Source of the DNA: Cyathus striatus
Lineage: Eukaryota > Basidiomycota > Agaricomycetes > Agaricales > Nidulariaceae
Length of the DNA stretch: 64,000 bases
Reading direction: 5' to 3'
NCBI GenBank assembly: GCA_025738555.1
Contig: JAOVFP010000003.1
Span: 682,001-746,000 of the forward strand
Under the pieces are notes generated by a model. It ran no database searches. It was given only the letters and a program-made list of their open reading frames with translations, and was not told the origin of the DNA. Shown here piece by piece: positions 1 to 12,365 of the stretch (the stretch's first letter is position 1; the number at the start of each line of letters is the position of its first letter). A program made the translations under genes and the position numbers.

Positions 1-263
1 ACGCCCTCATATTGTTGGTAGATATAGACATCTACATTTAAAATGTGTACTAAAAGTATTGTAAGCAGTGAGTGTCTAGTTGCTGAGATAATGTCCGCTG
101 AAGTTTGAGATTTTGGCCCAAAATGCTATCTTTTTGGTATTTTGAGCTAAATTTTCGAACTTCATGGGACATTATCTCAGTAACTGGACACTCACTGCTT
201 CTAATATTTTTAGTACACATTTTAACTGTAGATGCCTATATTTCCCAAATGTATGAGGGTGTA
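1..263. mobile_element. Foldback MITE, nearly full-length inverted repeat
   Basis: The first ~120 bases are the inverted complement of bases ~135-263. The ends read ACGCCCTCAT and, inverted, ACACCCTCAT. Long blocks such as CAGTGAGTGTC and GAGATAATGTCC recur in the opposite arm, with a short unpaired centre near 115-150. There is no coding capacity. The window starts at the terminus, so the outer boundary and target duplication cannot be seen. A transcript would fold into one long hairpin. Confidence 0.75.
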
Positions 264-831
264 ATTCCAACTATTTCATGTGGAATGTCTAACACAAATT
301 CATGCTGGTTTACATATCTTGCATATATTCTTTTACATGTTAAATGCTTATATCTTAACTGATTAATACAACTATTTGCTCGTTTATAGTACTACATTCT
401 AAAAGTATTATGCAAGTTAAAGTATGTACTTACCTGGCTTGGTTAGGAAGATACAGCTTGAACAACAAAACATATGCTTTTTATACTCTCAAATTGTTTG
501 GGTTCTCCTGTACCCAATTTTTATTGTTTTCTCACATACCTTGACATAGAGCAAGTATAGATACCTCGCTAAACATTCATATTCCCATTGTGGTACTATC
601 CAGTAAATTCAGCCGCCAGGAATGTGGTTAATTGGGGTAATTTTTAGCATTTTTGGTATATTGAATATATATATTACCAGACATAGAATTTTTTGCTTTT
701 TTACCTTTATAACTATTGTAAATAGAATTTATGCATATGTAGTACAAGTATACAAAGTTACATGAATATTAAGCAACTATTTAAGATTTTAGAGCAGATT
801 ACTTTCTGCTGCTTCTGAAAAATAGGCATGC
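264..831. other. Gene-free AT-rich spacer
   Basis: AT-rich sequence between the foldback element and the Helitron remnant. I see no conserved ORF, RNA gene or clear repeat here. Confidence 0.5.
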
Positions 832-3713
832 TCATTCTTTTTGCATGCCACTGTATGCCACTCCTGCACGATCTGTATTTTCAAGGCATGAAATTGCAGT
901 TTGTAATGCTTGCTGATGGCCAGAAGAAACACTCTCTCCTTTGCTTGCATATCTTGCTGCATATGAAACAACTGCCTCATGGTTAATTACTGGGTGACAA
1001 TCAATATTTGCATGTGAACCCAAAATAAATCCAATATTGTGTGGATTTAGTATTGCATCATTGTGCTTGGGATGATACTCTGCAAAATCCTGTCCAGTTT
1101 CTTTGCTGTATACAGATACATTTCTACATTGTTTAGGAAATCCAAACCAACAAAATATTTCACCAGTATCTTTTTTCTTTCTTTGACAATAGGAAGGAGT
1201 GCATTTTGTATGGCATTGAAGACGATTCAGCATTTCAGCTAGTTCATGTTTGGTATCTTTTAGTGTGTTGAACAATCGTGCTGATGGATGTATATCAGCT
1301 GGTTGAAGATATGGATCAGGATTCCAAGTAGAAATGTGATTATCCCAAAAGTCAAGCCATTTCTGCACTTCCACAGGATTAGAAATGTCCAATGTATCAA
1401 CTGATGGTGCATCATATAGCCACAAAAATCCATGAACATGACTGCTTACATGATGTTGCCATTCATAATACCACTAGAAATCTTTAACATTCCACTTGGG
1501 CTGAAGATACACCTTAAAAAAAATTTCCCAATGTTTTTGAAAGTAATAAGCAGCAATTGCTGAATTGTTATTGAGATTGTTCATGTGTGTGTGATAAGAA
1601 TGAGCATTTTCTGGTTCTTCTGCATTATAATTTGGCATATGCTTGTGTAAATCTGGCCACTGTATATCTGCTGAAGAAGCAGTAATAAACAAATGAGGTG
1701 TGCCACATTCTGGAGAGTGAATTTATGCAATGAGATCTCTTTGAGCCTTTTGCCTGAAGGGTTTTGATCCTTGAAGCTTTTCTGCATCATGGGATAAGTG
1801 ATTCATAAGCCCATGAGCTTCATTATTGTCCAGCATCTCTCTGATATCCTCAACAGTTAGGTGACAATCGTCCTTGTGAGTTGTTAAGTACCATGAAAAT
1901 GCTTTCTTAGCTGCTTGCCTCATAATAGTATTGAGTGACCAGTAATGAAATCTAGGGTGACATGCAAAACAGCCACCTTTGTAGCATATTAAGTGTGCAG
2001 CCCATTCAGCCATAGTCATTTTTTTATCATGGGATGCATGATAATCAGCTTTGCCAGTTGGAAATAGTGTAGGAAATGTATCAATAGCAATCTTTTCTGC
2101 AGTGTATTCATTGATAGGAGTTCCATGAATATGTGGAATAGTTAGAATTATATTACTATTATTATTCATTGCTGCCATTCTAAGTTGCTCCATCTCAGTT
2201 TGTGCTACTTGTACCTGAGGTACAAAACCACATGAAAATAGAGGCTGTGATGGATCATTTGCAGAATTATCTGAACCTGCTTGTGGAGGACCCAAATCTT
2301 CTGGGAGATCAGGCATATCCTCAACTTGAAGAGTGTGAACATGAGTATGTACAGAAGCATCAACAGGCAGCTGATCCAATGCATGTTGATCAATCTGAAC
2401 AGAATGTGTATGAAATGTAGGATGGCATTGAGTTAGAAACTCCAACCACTCTCGAATGACTGCTCTGCATACACGGAAATCCTTATAAATTTGATTATTT
2501 GTACCCTCCTCAATGCCATGACGACACATGACAATGACATCACAATCTTCAGGTAGAAGAGGAAGATGTGTGTATAAGGTAAGAGTGTCATGTGGAAAGT
2601 TGCAGATATGCCCAGTATATTTAAATTTCCCTCCATGTACTTGCCACAACTGAATAATAGCATGAATAGGAGATATTAACATCTCTTCCATTTGTATTAA
2701 TGGTTGAAGTCCAGGATTAAGTGTAAATGCGTCAGGACCTGGATCCATTGCATTGATAGCCTGAAATCTGGAATCATGTTGACATTTTGAACATATACCA
2801 TTTTTGAGATTCAAATCAAACCATTCTTCATTACATGCTGTACAGACCTCCAGATTTATTCTCATAATTTCTTCATGAAAATTTTGCAACAATACTTTAT
2901 CTTCATCTGACACAGCAGATTCAGACAATGGAGAAGGTGGTTGCAGTGGAGAATTTTCAATGTGATCCTGTACTGCAGGTTGTAATAATGGAGAATTTGG
3001 TTGTAGTGGAGGGTGTTCAAAGTGCTCAGGTACTACAGGTTCAGGAATTTGATGTTCCAAATCATTAATTGCAGCTTGAGCAATTCGTTGCTGATTTAAC
3101 CGTGCAGGGCAATGGAATTGGTGATGGAGGCAGCAACAGGTCCAGAAATGGATTTGGCAATGGGTCTGGTAACAGAGGTGATAAAGGAGGTGGCAGTAAT
3201 GGGTTCAGAAATGGATTTGATAATGGACCTGGTGACAGGTCAGGTAGTGGATTTGGTGATGGAGACAGTAATGGGCTCAGAAATAGGTCTGGTAATGGGT
3301 CCAAATGTGTTAGGTAATGGGTCTGGTAAAGGGCATACTAATTGTGGTGATAATGCATCAGGTAATGGAGTTGGCATTTGTGGTGGTGATGGAGCATGTG
3401 AAGAAAGAGATAAATGAGGGGATAATGGAGGTGAAGGGTACCCCAGAAAGAGACCTTATGAAGACTGTGAAAGAGGAACAAACAGACATCTAGGTTGAGG
3501 AATCAATTCTTCATCAGAGTCCAAATCTATGTTGTCCAAATCTAATTGACTGGATTGCAAGCAAGCAGCAATTGGAGAGTGCAGTGGAAAATTAATGCGA
3601 GTCCTTTTATTATGTTCTTCACAGGTTGCAGGTGTGGCAGGTGTACACTGTGAGTATGAACAACTTGCACTGTTTTGTGGTGTAGAGGGAACTGTAGTTG
3701 AATTTGTAAACAT
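832..3713 (-). pseudogene. Helitron Rep (HUH endonuclease) pseudogene, helicase missing
   Basis: Read on the minus strand, this is the N-terminal half of a fungal Helitron RepHel protein. A zinc-ribbon-like segment (CTACNEEW...CSKC) comes first. Next is the Helitron_like_N region (FPTLFPTGKADY, GGCFACHPRFHYW). The HUH motif HVHGF lies at about 1430-1445 and the catalytic-tyrosine segment SYAARYASKGE near 945-975. The frame is broken by an in-frame TAA at 1723-1725 and a TAG at 1474-1476, yet family-like sequence continues in the same frame across both. It stops at 832 before any SF1 helicase domain. A proline-rich repeat (3065-3304) and an acidic leader (3456-3713) lie upstream in other frames and may be N-terminal exons. 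No TC/CTRR Helitron ends were recognised. It is a dead copy; rolling-circle replication is known for the family, not for this remnant. Confidence 0.85.
3065..3417. repeat. Short degenerate repeat, GGTAATGGG-type units
   Basis: Imperfect tandem repeats of 9-15 bp units such as GGTCTGGTAATGGG. Open frames exist on both strands because of the repeat. On the minus strand it reads as a proline-rich tract (PLPDP, PNPLP) just upstream of the Helitron Rep frame and may be its low-complexity N-terminus. Confidence 0.55.
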
Positions 3714-3929
3714 TACAGAAATCTATAAGCAATAATTAAACTATATACCATTATTATGCTGATTTGTAGGAGTAAATGATGGTTGTGATGGCTGCAAAAT
3801 TTGAGAGAGTGTTCTAGGATTCACTGGAGTTGGAAGAGGTATGCGAGATGGGCCAGAATTAGATTGAGATATTATTAAAGACTCAGAACAATCTTGAAGC
3901 AGGAAATAGCAGTGGTAAACAAATCCCAA

Positions 3930-5315
3930 GTATTTTACACTTGCAACAGGGTTGAACCTGTGTTCTTTGTTATGTACTCAAGAGAATTCACCTGAAGAAA
4001 TCACTGCAAGACAGCCTGCTGTGGAATTTAAATTCCAGTGCTTATTGACACCTCTTTATCACCCCTTTTCTGTATAGACAGGTGGAAGTGATGGTGAGAA
4101 TGTAGTAAAATGTACTTAAGCATTAGCAATGACTGTGGAGTGAGAGAGGTCCAGGCAAATCCAATTCAATAGAATGGAAATGCTTTTAGGCAATAGCAAA
4201 CTGAGGCTATGCAGATAGACTTCACAACTCTGTAGGCTTGTTCTATTCAGGTTTCACCTCTTATTTACTAACAAAGCCAGAAATTGCACAACAGAAGCTA
4301 GAAAGAAGTGTTATAGTAATGGAATGATGGAATGTAGAGAAGAAGAAAGTTATTGACAATGAGTGAACAGATGTTGATGATGGGAATGTGTATATACATA
4401 AGGTTTGATAGTGCTTTTAGTGTTTTGCAGTGCAGACAACACGAGTGCAATGCACAAATTCAAGTGTGGTGGAGAAATCCAAGCATTGACTGGCAAATCT
4501 AACAAGCATTTCAGACAAATCTGAGAATTGCAGAGAAATCTGAGTGTGGCAGCAAAATCCAGATGTGCATGCACAGCCACTACGCATTTTCGCTCACCAA
4601 TGCAGACAAATAGGGGGAGCAAGCTCCCCCAATCAGTAGAGTAACACATTTATTTTTAGTTGGGTGAGTAGGTATTAGGAGGTGCACATCAATTACATTC
4701 AAGGTTGTTGGGTATAATGGTAAAAATGTGATTTTGTTTACAGTCTTTTTGTGTTGCAAAAGCATGCGAGTTCGAATGATGATGGGTTTCTTTTTTTAAC
4801 CAGTACCAATTAGGAGTCTTTCAGATTATAGCATTTGTCTATTATTTATGGTGTGTTTCTTATCAACTTGTCTTTATTCTATATATACTGTATGACATAA
4901 AAATAACAAATACATAGGTAAAGCATACTACTATCTAAAACAGAATATTTGTGAAGCACAAGGCTATGCAAATGAGAGTGTGGACTGAGGCTGAATCGAA
5001 CACGCAATATTACCCTCTTAATCTTATTGAGAGTGTCTTATGTAATCTTGTCCAGCTCACCTCTGATATTCTGTCTTCACAGCTGCTGCATGCTAATTTC
5101 TTTGTTCTTGCAAATCACTTTTGCAGGTCAGTTCATTGTGACATTTGTCACCATTGGTCTACTGATGATCAGACATGACAACTTACATGACTGCACAGAA
5201 CATGACAGCTAAATGCCTGCCATGTAAACGCTGCAGGAAGTCATCCAATGCGAGCTCAAATGATTGGTAAGCTTGAAGTGGAACCAACTTACATCACATA
5301 CATGCTATGGCGATC
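3930..5315. other. Gene-free stretch with one tRNA-like site
   Basis: No convincing coding frame. The only structured element noticed is the tRNA-like stretch at 4701-4797, listed separately. Several short runs around 4480-4570 share the phrase CAAATC(T/C), a weak local repeat. Confidence 0.4.
4701..4797 (+). ncRNA. tRNA-like Pol III remnant (possible SINE head)
   Basis: A box-A-like stretch (TGGGTATAATGGTA) is followed about 50 nt later by a box-B-like GAGTTCGAATG and then a T7 run (4791-4797) that could end Pol III transcription. A small hairpin, CTTTT...AAAAG, lies between the boxes like a variable arm. I could not fold a proper acceptor or T stem, so it is not a functional tRNA. It could be a decayed tRNA or a tRNA-derived SINE head, or chance in AT-rich DNA. 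Confidence 0.25.
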
Positions 5316-5630
5316 ACAGCTAATTGCAAATCGATATAGCACCTAGCTTTACACACACACATAGCTGAATTTCTTGGCTTATCCACCTGGACCCAGGGAT
5401 ATGGAGCACCCAGCTAGAATTCATCAGGGAGGATATGGCGCCATGGGGACCAGTAGATTGACACCTATAGACACTGCCAGCGCCAGTTTTATATACTCTC
5501 CTCATTTGCTCCTCATCACCCAGAGGGAGATGTTCCAGCAGGTTAGCTTGAAGCTTGGCAGCACTAATTGGATCAACTCAGCTATGTGTGTGTGTAAAGC
5601 TGGGTGCTACATCGATTTGCAATTAGCTGT
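5316..5630. mobile_element. 315-bp MITE with ~50-bp terminal inverted repeats
   Basis: Starts ACAGCTAATTGCAAATCGAT and ends with its exact inverse. The match then continues with few differences through a CACACACA tract (TAGCTTTACACACACACATAGCTGA against its inverted partner, one difference over 25 bases). The interior has no usable frame. I see no clear target-site duplication. The class is unknown; the TIR does not match the KDZ-type termini seen later in the window. Confidence 0.8.
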
Positions 5631-6137
5631 AAGGCTTTACCATTTCCCAAGTGTATACCAGAAATGATATCAATGTTTCGCTTATGGGCATCATCTCTGG
5701 TTGATCTCACAGAGTGAAGGTACCATTTTAGGAAGCTTGCCATGTGATTTCACATGATCTCCATAAATTGCTGATGTAACCTTAGTTCCCACACCTTCAC
5801 ATCATGGCAGGTCAATTGAACTCATCACACAGAAAGCAATGGGCAGAAGCACCTGGGGAGGTACACACTGTAAAATACAGGTGCCTCAAAAATGTGGCAC
5901 TGGAGGCAGAGAAAGAAGAACTGCAACATCTGTCATTGTTGCATTAAGGTACTCATTCTAGAAAATCACTTAAAACAGCAGAAATACACTGCTGCTTGTG
6001 CACATTCAATGTTTTTTATCAGAGTGAACTCAGGCTGAAGGTTTAGTAATTAGAAATAGGCTGAATTTACACTATATAATTATAAGTAGTGGGTGCAATT
6101 GCATATTGTATGTCACATAGTTTCCCATTAATGATGC

Positions 6138-6264
6138 TTTCCCTCTACTTTCACATTAAGCATGACAATTATATTATTTGGTTTTGGGCACCCCCATACA
6201 AATATGAAGCCTTCCATTTATTTTCTTGTTAAGAATGACAACTATTTTATTTGGTTTCAGGCAG
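6138..6264. repeat. Imperfect tandem duplication, two ~55-bp copies
   Basis: Two copies share CTTCC(C/A)T, TTAAG(C/A)ATGACAA and TATTTGGTTT in the same order. Copies differ at several positions. No coding role is apparent. Confidence 0.6.
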
Positions 6265-7825
6265 TTACGCACTGGCAGAAATGTTGATTAAATTATCCTA
6301 CTACTAGTGTATTTTCTCATATTTAGTTGTGTACATGCTCTAAATTCTTGCTAGCCATTCCTTCACAGTGCATTGCTCTGAACATAGATGAGATGATCCA
6401 AATCAACACATTAGTTACCATGTACATATTTATTTCAGACTACTACGTGTATGACTGACCACTTTTGTATAGATACTAAACAATTCCCACTACCTTTTAA
6501 GGTAGTTGGGTTATAGGGTGGTTTGGATTTCCTCATAAAGAAATTTTAGAAATCGGGGTCAGGATCTCACTTTCAGGTGATTTGATTGGCTGACACCTTA
6601 AAACCCTTAGCCCTGTGACACAGTGAAGCTATGTATGACAGCCTCCTTCATGACATGCATAATGGCCCCTAGCAATTCTTACTTTTCACTACTCCCTGCA
6701 CTTTACCAGTGCTTAATGTTGTAGCAATGCTCACTCAGTACTCAAGTATTCATTAATCATTGCCCATCAATATGCAGCAGACATATCTCACAACTGCCTG
6801 TCATCACCTGTTCTACTCTCTCCAATTGCTCTCCAAGCTCTCTCTTGATTCATTAATTTTGAGTCTCTGGTTTTGCTCTGGTTTGTTTCTAGTACTTCTA
6901 TACACACACTCTTTTGATATTGCTCTCTCTGCGGCTTTGTTGTTACTCTCTGACTTTTTTGCTCCCTGGAGGTAGCTTCATCGCTAACCATCTCCTCACT
7001 CCATTCAAGTGCAGGGAGTACAACATACTTATGCTCCACTCTAAACCACTCGAGCCCCATTCCCAGAAACAGCAAGTTCTCACTGATTAGGAGGAGGAAA
7101 ATGATTTCTCAACTAATACCAGGTACAAGGTTCCTCTTGATGCGCCAAATTTGTGATCTGTATTTAAATAGTACTAATATATTATGTAATACTCAAATAA
7201 TCATCGCAAATCACAGGCTTTAAGTTCAAGGGAGAGATAACACAGATTATGTATAAACTAGTATAAAGGAAGTAAACTATAGATTCCAAAACCTTTCTAA
7301 TACAAAATTACTCGGTTCAAGTACTATTCAGATTCGTTTCTATTCTAATTTATTACACTCCTAGAGTGGAAGAAGCCTAGGATTTCTCCTGGGATTGCTT
7401 GCTTTTACTCCTCCTTCCTGTCTTCCTTATATACTATTTTACAAATAAAGCTGTACACTACCTATATATGGAATAGAACTACTCTAGAATACTCTAAATG
7501 ACGACATACAAAGTTTCAAGTGCATAAACCATGCGGAGCCATTTAATACATGTGGAATTCCATGTGGTAGATTAAAACAGCGGGATATTCTTGGAGTACA
7601 AGTACAAAATCACATGACATGTTCCGGGCTATGTGTAACCGCAGTAACCGGTTCGGAGATAACGGTTCTAACGCCTCGCGTTTGATCACGTGACAAGAAT
7701 GCGCATAACGTGTTCCCTTAGGTTTAATCAAGTACTGGGTGCTTGTACATAGTCTTTTGGACACTAGTGATTAGATAGCACATCTTGTATTTAATTCCCT
7801 TAGTATATATCAAGTAGATATTTCT

Positions 7826-7970
7826 GCTGGCAGCACAGGACTCAACCCCAGCTCTCAGATGTCCCATTCCCCTAGTAGCATACTTGTTTATTACAAATAT
7901 TGTAGCTGGCAGCTCAGGACTCACCCCAGCTCTTGTACTCTGATGTGCAATACTAATACTAAGTTCTAAT
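7826..7970. repeat. Dispersed repeat, copy 1 (partner at 28376)
   Basis: Contains two internal copies of GCAGC(A/T)CAGGACTCA followed by CCCAGCTC, then AATACTAATACTAAG. The same order of motifs occurs at 28376-28540 inside the KDZ element. It appears to be part of an unidentified dispersed repeat. Confidence 0.55.
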
Positions 7971-8003
7971 ATTATATGACAAATAGAGAGATTTAGCCAT
8001 TAA

Positions 8004-8201
8004 ATAGTTTTAAGATGTATCACTCTGATGGAATTATTAGATTTCAGAGTGCAGCACTGGACAAAACTACAACAGTGGAGTGCGGTGGGATCATTGCAAG
8101 ATGAGCAGGAGCTATATGAGCTCATTGATGTAGATGCTGAGGGTGAGCTTGATTTGGAGCCAGACTTGGATGAAATTGTAGAATCATTATGTATGGAATG
8201 A
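8004..8201 (+). pseudogene. Orphan terminal exon, acidic C-terminus
   Basis: An open frame beginning just after a possible acceptor (AAATAG) reads RVQHWTKLQQWSAVGSLQ and then a strongly acidic tail ending EIVESLCME at a TGA (8199-8201). The ordered amphipathic start and Asp/Glu-rich end look like the last exon of a real protein. No upstream exon was found. It may be the surviving 3' end of a deleted gene or transposase. The family is unknown. Confidence 0.35.
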
Positions 8202-9922
8202 ACAAATCACAATGTTATTCTCCTGTGGTAGAGTACAGAATATAAATAAGCAGTATAGACATGTACTACTTGAAATCTACTTGTATCAAATGAACCTACT
8301 ACTCCTAGTATGTGAATAGATGATTGAGGCTGCCTTGCTTGGCTTTAAAATGGCATGAGTATGTTACATTCCCCTTCCCCCTTCCTCACCCCCCTTCCCA
8401 CACACAGGCTAACCCTGCTTCATAGGTGTGAACATCTTCTGCCTCTGAATGTGACCCCGGCACTGTCAGGACATGTGGGGTGGGTGGGGATGTGGGGACA
8501 TATATGCAGGCACTGGGTGGAGAGCTTGAGGCTGATTAGTATGGTGCCTTGTACTGTGAAGGTGCCTAGTAGTTCAGATTGTGTGCAGGTGGAGCAAGGA
8601 TGTTTATGCAGTAGCTACTAGTTTGATGTTGGTACAGGCAGGGGTGGAGTGTGTCTGGGTAGGCCTTCCAAGTCATTGGCACTTGCTGGTTCCTCTGATA
8701 GCATGGATGGTGTGTGGGGATTGGCACTCATGGGGAGCATTGCTTTGATTTGTGTGTCATGAAAGTCGAAACCACATTGCAATATATTTAGCCTTAAATC
8801 ATTGCTGACATTGCTGGAGATTCAATGTTCCCCATGCCCTCCACTCCGCCTTTGTTTATATTTGTACACAGTGTTGATCCCATCCATCACTCCTTCAAGC
8901 ACCCTTCCTCATCACCATGGCAGCACATCACACTTCCTTGTCATCATGCTCAACAGTGAGCAAGTATTTTTTTATTTCTTAGCTCAATTCTTTATCATTT
9001 TCTTCGATTATTTTTGCATTATTTAATATATATTATGATATATGTACTACACAATGTTTCACTATGTAATGAAGGGGATAAAGCTATTAAACATGTGAAT
9101 TAAAGACAGTTTTTAAATAATCTTCTACTGTAATATATTCCATCCTTTGTTAAATATTTGATAATATGTTGTATTATAAATAGTAGACTGTGTGTTTGAT
9201 TAAGGGAAATGTAATAAAAGTGTAAAAATGAGAGCGGAGGCATGGGAAACAATGAGCGGGAGGTGGGCCATGGTGATATGCATGTGATAACCCAAAGGGA
9301 AGGGCAGGAGACAATGATTAGCAGCTGGAACTGATTAGTGAAGGGTGTGGGAATAAGCAAATTGATTGCAGGCACTTTGCTGCTGTAGAGCAGGCATTTT
9401 GCCTGCACTATAAAACTGAAGATTTTACTGATTTTGTTATCATAGTGCATGAATGATATTTCCATTATGTAATCAGCTGATCATGCATTGATGCGCTGTT
9501 TGTGTGTTCTCTCACTTTCTCCCTCCAATCCAGACACACTTGTACATCACCTCAATGCCACAGTTACTCAAGAGTAACTCAAGATTGTTGGTATTTCACA
9601 CTACCAAGACCTGCTGAATACAATACTTAGTTTGCCTTACCAAAGGCTGTGTCATCACTCCAAGTCCCTCTCCTGAAGTTTTTATCTTACAAATTTTCTT
9701 TCAATTCATCAGTATGCTTTATATTTCAAACTTTCCCTTTTTCTTTCAATAATCTACAACCTCAACACTGTTAATTTCCGCTTTATTCAACTATTCCTCA
9801 TTAGGTACTCTCTTTCTTTAAATTTTCTTTAAAATCCATGTATCTACTTCCCTGAATTCAGTGAGAATATTCTCCCCCTTTCTCAACACCTTAGAACACC
9901 CAGGTCAAACAGATGTTCAATG
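8202..9922. other. Gene-free AT-rich stretch
   Basis: No supported gene or RNA. A 20-base phrase, CATCATGCTCAACAGTGAGC (from about 8942), recurs near 36362, so at least one further dispersed repeat boundary lies here. Confidence 0.4.
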
Positions 9923-11459
9923 GGGCAGCAAGAAAATTCTGGGCATGCACAAAAGTGAGCATGAGTTGAGCATGCATGTTCAGGGTCTGAGCATGATAAT
10001 TGCGACCCTGAGCATGAAATATTGTGTCTTGAGCATGAGGAAATTCTATATGTGCATGAAGGTATTATATTGTAAATTACATAGTTTTGTGTTATACTAT
10101 CCTAAAGAAGGTGTGAATATAATCATTCATGCTCACTTTAATAACCATTCCGAGCCCCACCTTATCAAGTTAGAGCATGAGTGTGATAGGTATTATGATT
10201 CATGCTCACGCATATTTACCACAGCATGTGCATGAGTGTTGTATTAATATTAATGCTCCCTGATTTACTGATGGGTATATCATTTCACACTCACAAATAT
10301 TTCCAGTAACTTGGTTGTGAGCGTGAATAATATATAAGTGAGCATGTAGAAATATATAAGTGGGCATATAGCAATATATTGCCAATAATTTATCTATTCC
10401 AAATACATGCTCTGTACTACATCGTGTTCTTACTGTCTATCTGAGTAGCACATAAATATTATATTCAATTACACACTCAAGTTAATTGAGTTTGAGTGTG
10501 AGGATGATAGGTATGCATATTCACACTCATGCATATTTATCATAAACTTGTGCATGAGTATGAACATGTACTAATATTATATTTGAGTTACTAGTTGATA
10601 TTGAGAAAGTGTGATAAGTACTTATTTTCACACTTATGTATATTTTCAGTGACTTGAGCATGAGTGTGAATACAAGTCGTATTTATACACACTCACTCTC
10701 AATTTCAAGGACTTGGCACTGGGTGTGAGGTGTTGAGCAGATACCTATTCACACTCACACTATATTTCTACATATATTTTGATCCTCACTCACATTTATT
10801 ATTGTGGCTTGAACATGAGCGTGAAACACTGTTCTTTTTCTCACATGCACACAAACTTACTATAATTTGCCAAGCCTGAGCATGATGGAATTCCTATTCA
10901 CACTCATGCATATTTATCAAGTACAGTGTATGTGTCTATTGTACTAATTATTAGTCCTCCCACATGTATGTGAAGTCACAATATAAGCATTGCATTTAAT
11001 CTTATGAAATAAATATTCATACTGTGTGCATGAGTTTAGATACCTTGAGTGTGAATTAACAGACCTTGAGTGTGAAAATCCAGACCCTGTGCATGAAACT
11101 TCGATCCTGTGCGTGAGTTCCTGGCCCTGAGCGTGATGTGAGCGTGCATGCACACACCTTGAGCATGAAAAATGAGTGTGCACATTCAACCTTGAGCGTG
11201 AAATGTAATTTTTTTTCTTTGATATCTGAGCCTTTATCTTGATTAAAAACCTTACTTATAGTACAATAGGACTACAGCAGTACAATGCCATTATATATAC
11301 TTGATTTACACTTAGTTTGATTCAGAAAATCAGCCATTACAACTATTATATATATAGTGAGCATGACATGCTCAACTATTGAGCATGAAAATTTGGCCTT
11401 GAGCATGGCACACTCAATCATGCTCACTTTTGTGTGTGCCCAGAATTTTCTATGTGCCC
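9923..11459. mobile_element. 1.5-kb inverted-repeat element built of GCATGAG units
   Basis: The left end GGGCA...AGAAAATTCTGGGCA and right end (inverted TGGGCACATAGAAAATTCTG) form ~40-bp terminal inverted repeats that both run into CACAAAAGTGAGCATGA. The interior is filled with direct and inverted copies of GAGCATGA, GAGTGTGA and their complements (TCATGCTC, TCACACTC), giving many nested hairpins. There is no coding capacity. A second member ends at 31809 with the same terminus. Presumably non-autonomous; the transposase class is unknown. Confidence 0.7.
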
Positions 11460-12352
11460 ACTGTGTTAATGATCTTCACATAGACTGCAAGTTATATTTA
11501 ACTGCACTAACACTGTAATGGTGTTGTTGGGTTTGACTTGTCAGGTCCAGGGCATGCTGGTATGAAGAATTTATTTTTAGTGACACAATATACAAGCATG
11601 CTAACATATTCCCAAGCATTTTCATTCTTTCATTCATAATTTATCACTCATTTTCAATCTGAAAAAATTCTATGTTCTATCATAGTCATATACCCACTCC
11701 TTCTTACTTTTTACACCTGTAAGGTCACATCTCTGGCCCAATCTAAATTTTTCTAACCTTAGTCTACAGCTTATAAGCTTGTTTTAACTACCTTCAACAT
11801 TATTATAAGCAGATACATTATACTCTGCACTGGTATGCTCAACTTTTAATATTGCATTTTGCATTAGCTCATTTCGAGTTTTTAGGCCTATATAGTACAT
11901 ATGAATCTTATTTTCAACATTTCTCACCCATTGCTATTCACTATGGCCTATTGGAATACATTTACAAGTATCCAATAACTTCCTGGTGCATTCTAGTACA
12001 ACCACCCAAGCTTGTGTTATTGGTATGTGTTAATCTTACAGTGCCATTAAAGGGAGAGGAAAAGTAACCTATGGATTTACGGGCCACAATCTCACCCTAT
12101 ATTACATAGTAAGTTTAAATAACTGTAGCAATATCAGATTTCTAATATACTACAAATTAATAGAACTTGATTTGGATATGACACTCCAATCACTTTTTGA
12201 CAATCTTGAGTATTGTTACACTAGAACAGTAAATATAACCTCATATGTGATAGTCTCCAGCATTTTAATATATCATTCTGTGCAGACTAAACACGCTCAC
12301 AGTTGAGAATTTACATCTCAAGAGCATAAATTTTTAAATTATTTATATCTAA
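11460..12352. other. Gene-free AT-rich stretch
   Basis: AT-rich flank between the GCATGAG element and the giant KDZ element. I see no gene, RNA or clear repeat. Confidence 0.4.
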
Positions 12353-12365
12353 GAATATACATGAG

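Larger units (their letters stand above)
5631..8003. other. Gene-free stretch with small repeats
   Basis: No supported gene. It contains a ~55-bp imperfect tandem duplication (6138-6192 and 6208-6264, core ATTATTTGGTTT) and a GATTGGCTGACACC motif near 6585 that resembles a KDZ-type element end. A segment near 7714-7742 resembles one at 19.5 kb. A dispersed repeat lies at 7826-7970. Confidence 0.4.

Noticed and set aside
7130..7970. LTR retrotransposon remnant
   Set aside because: AT-rich with some repeated phrases, but no paired LTRs, primer-binding site or polyprotein could be identified.
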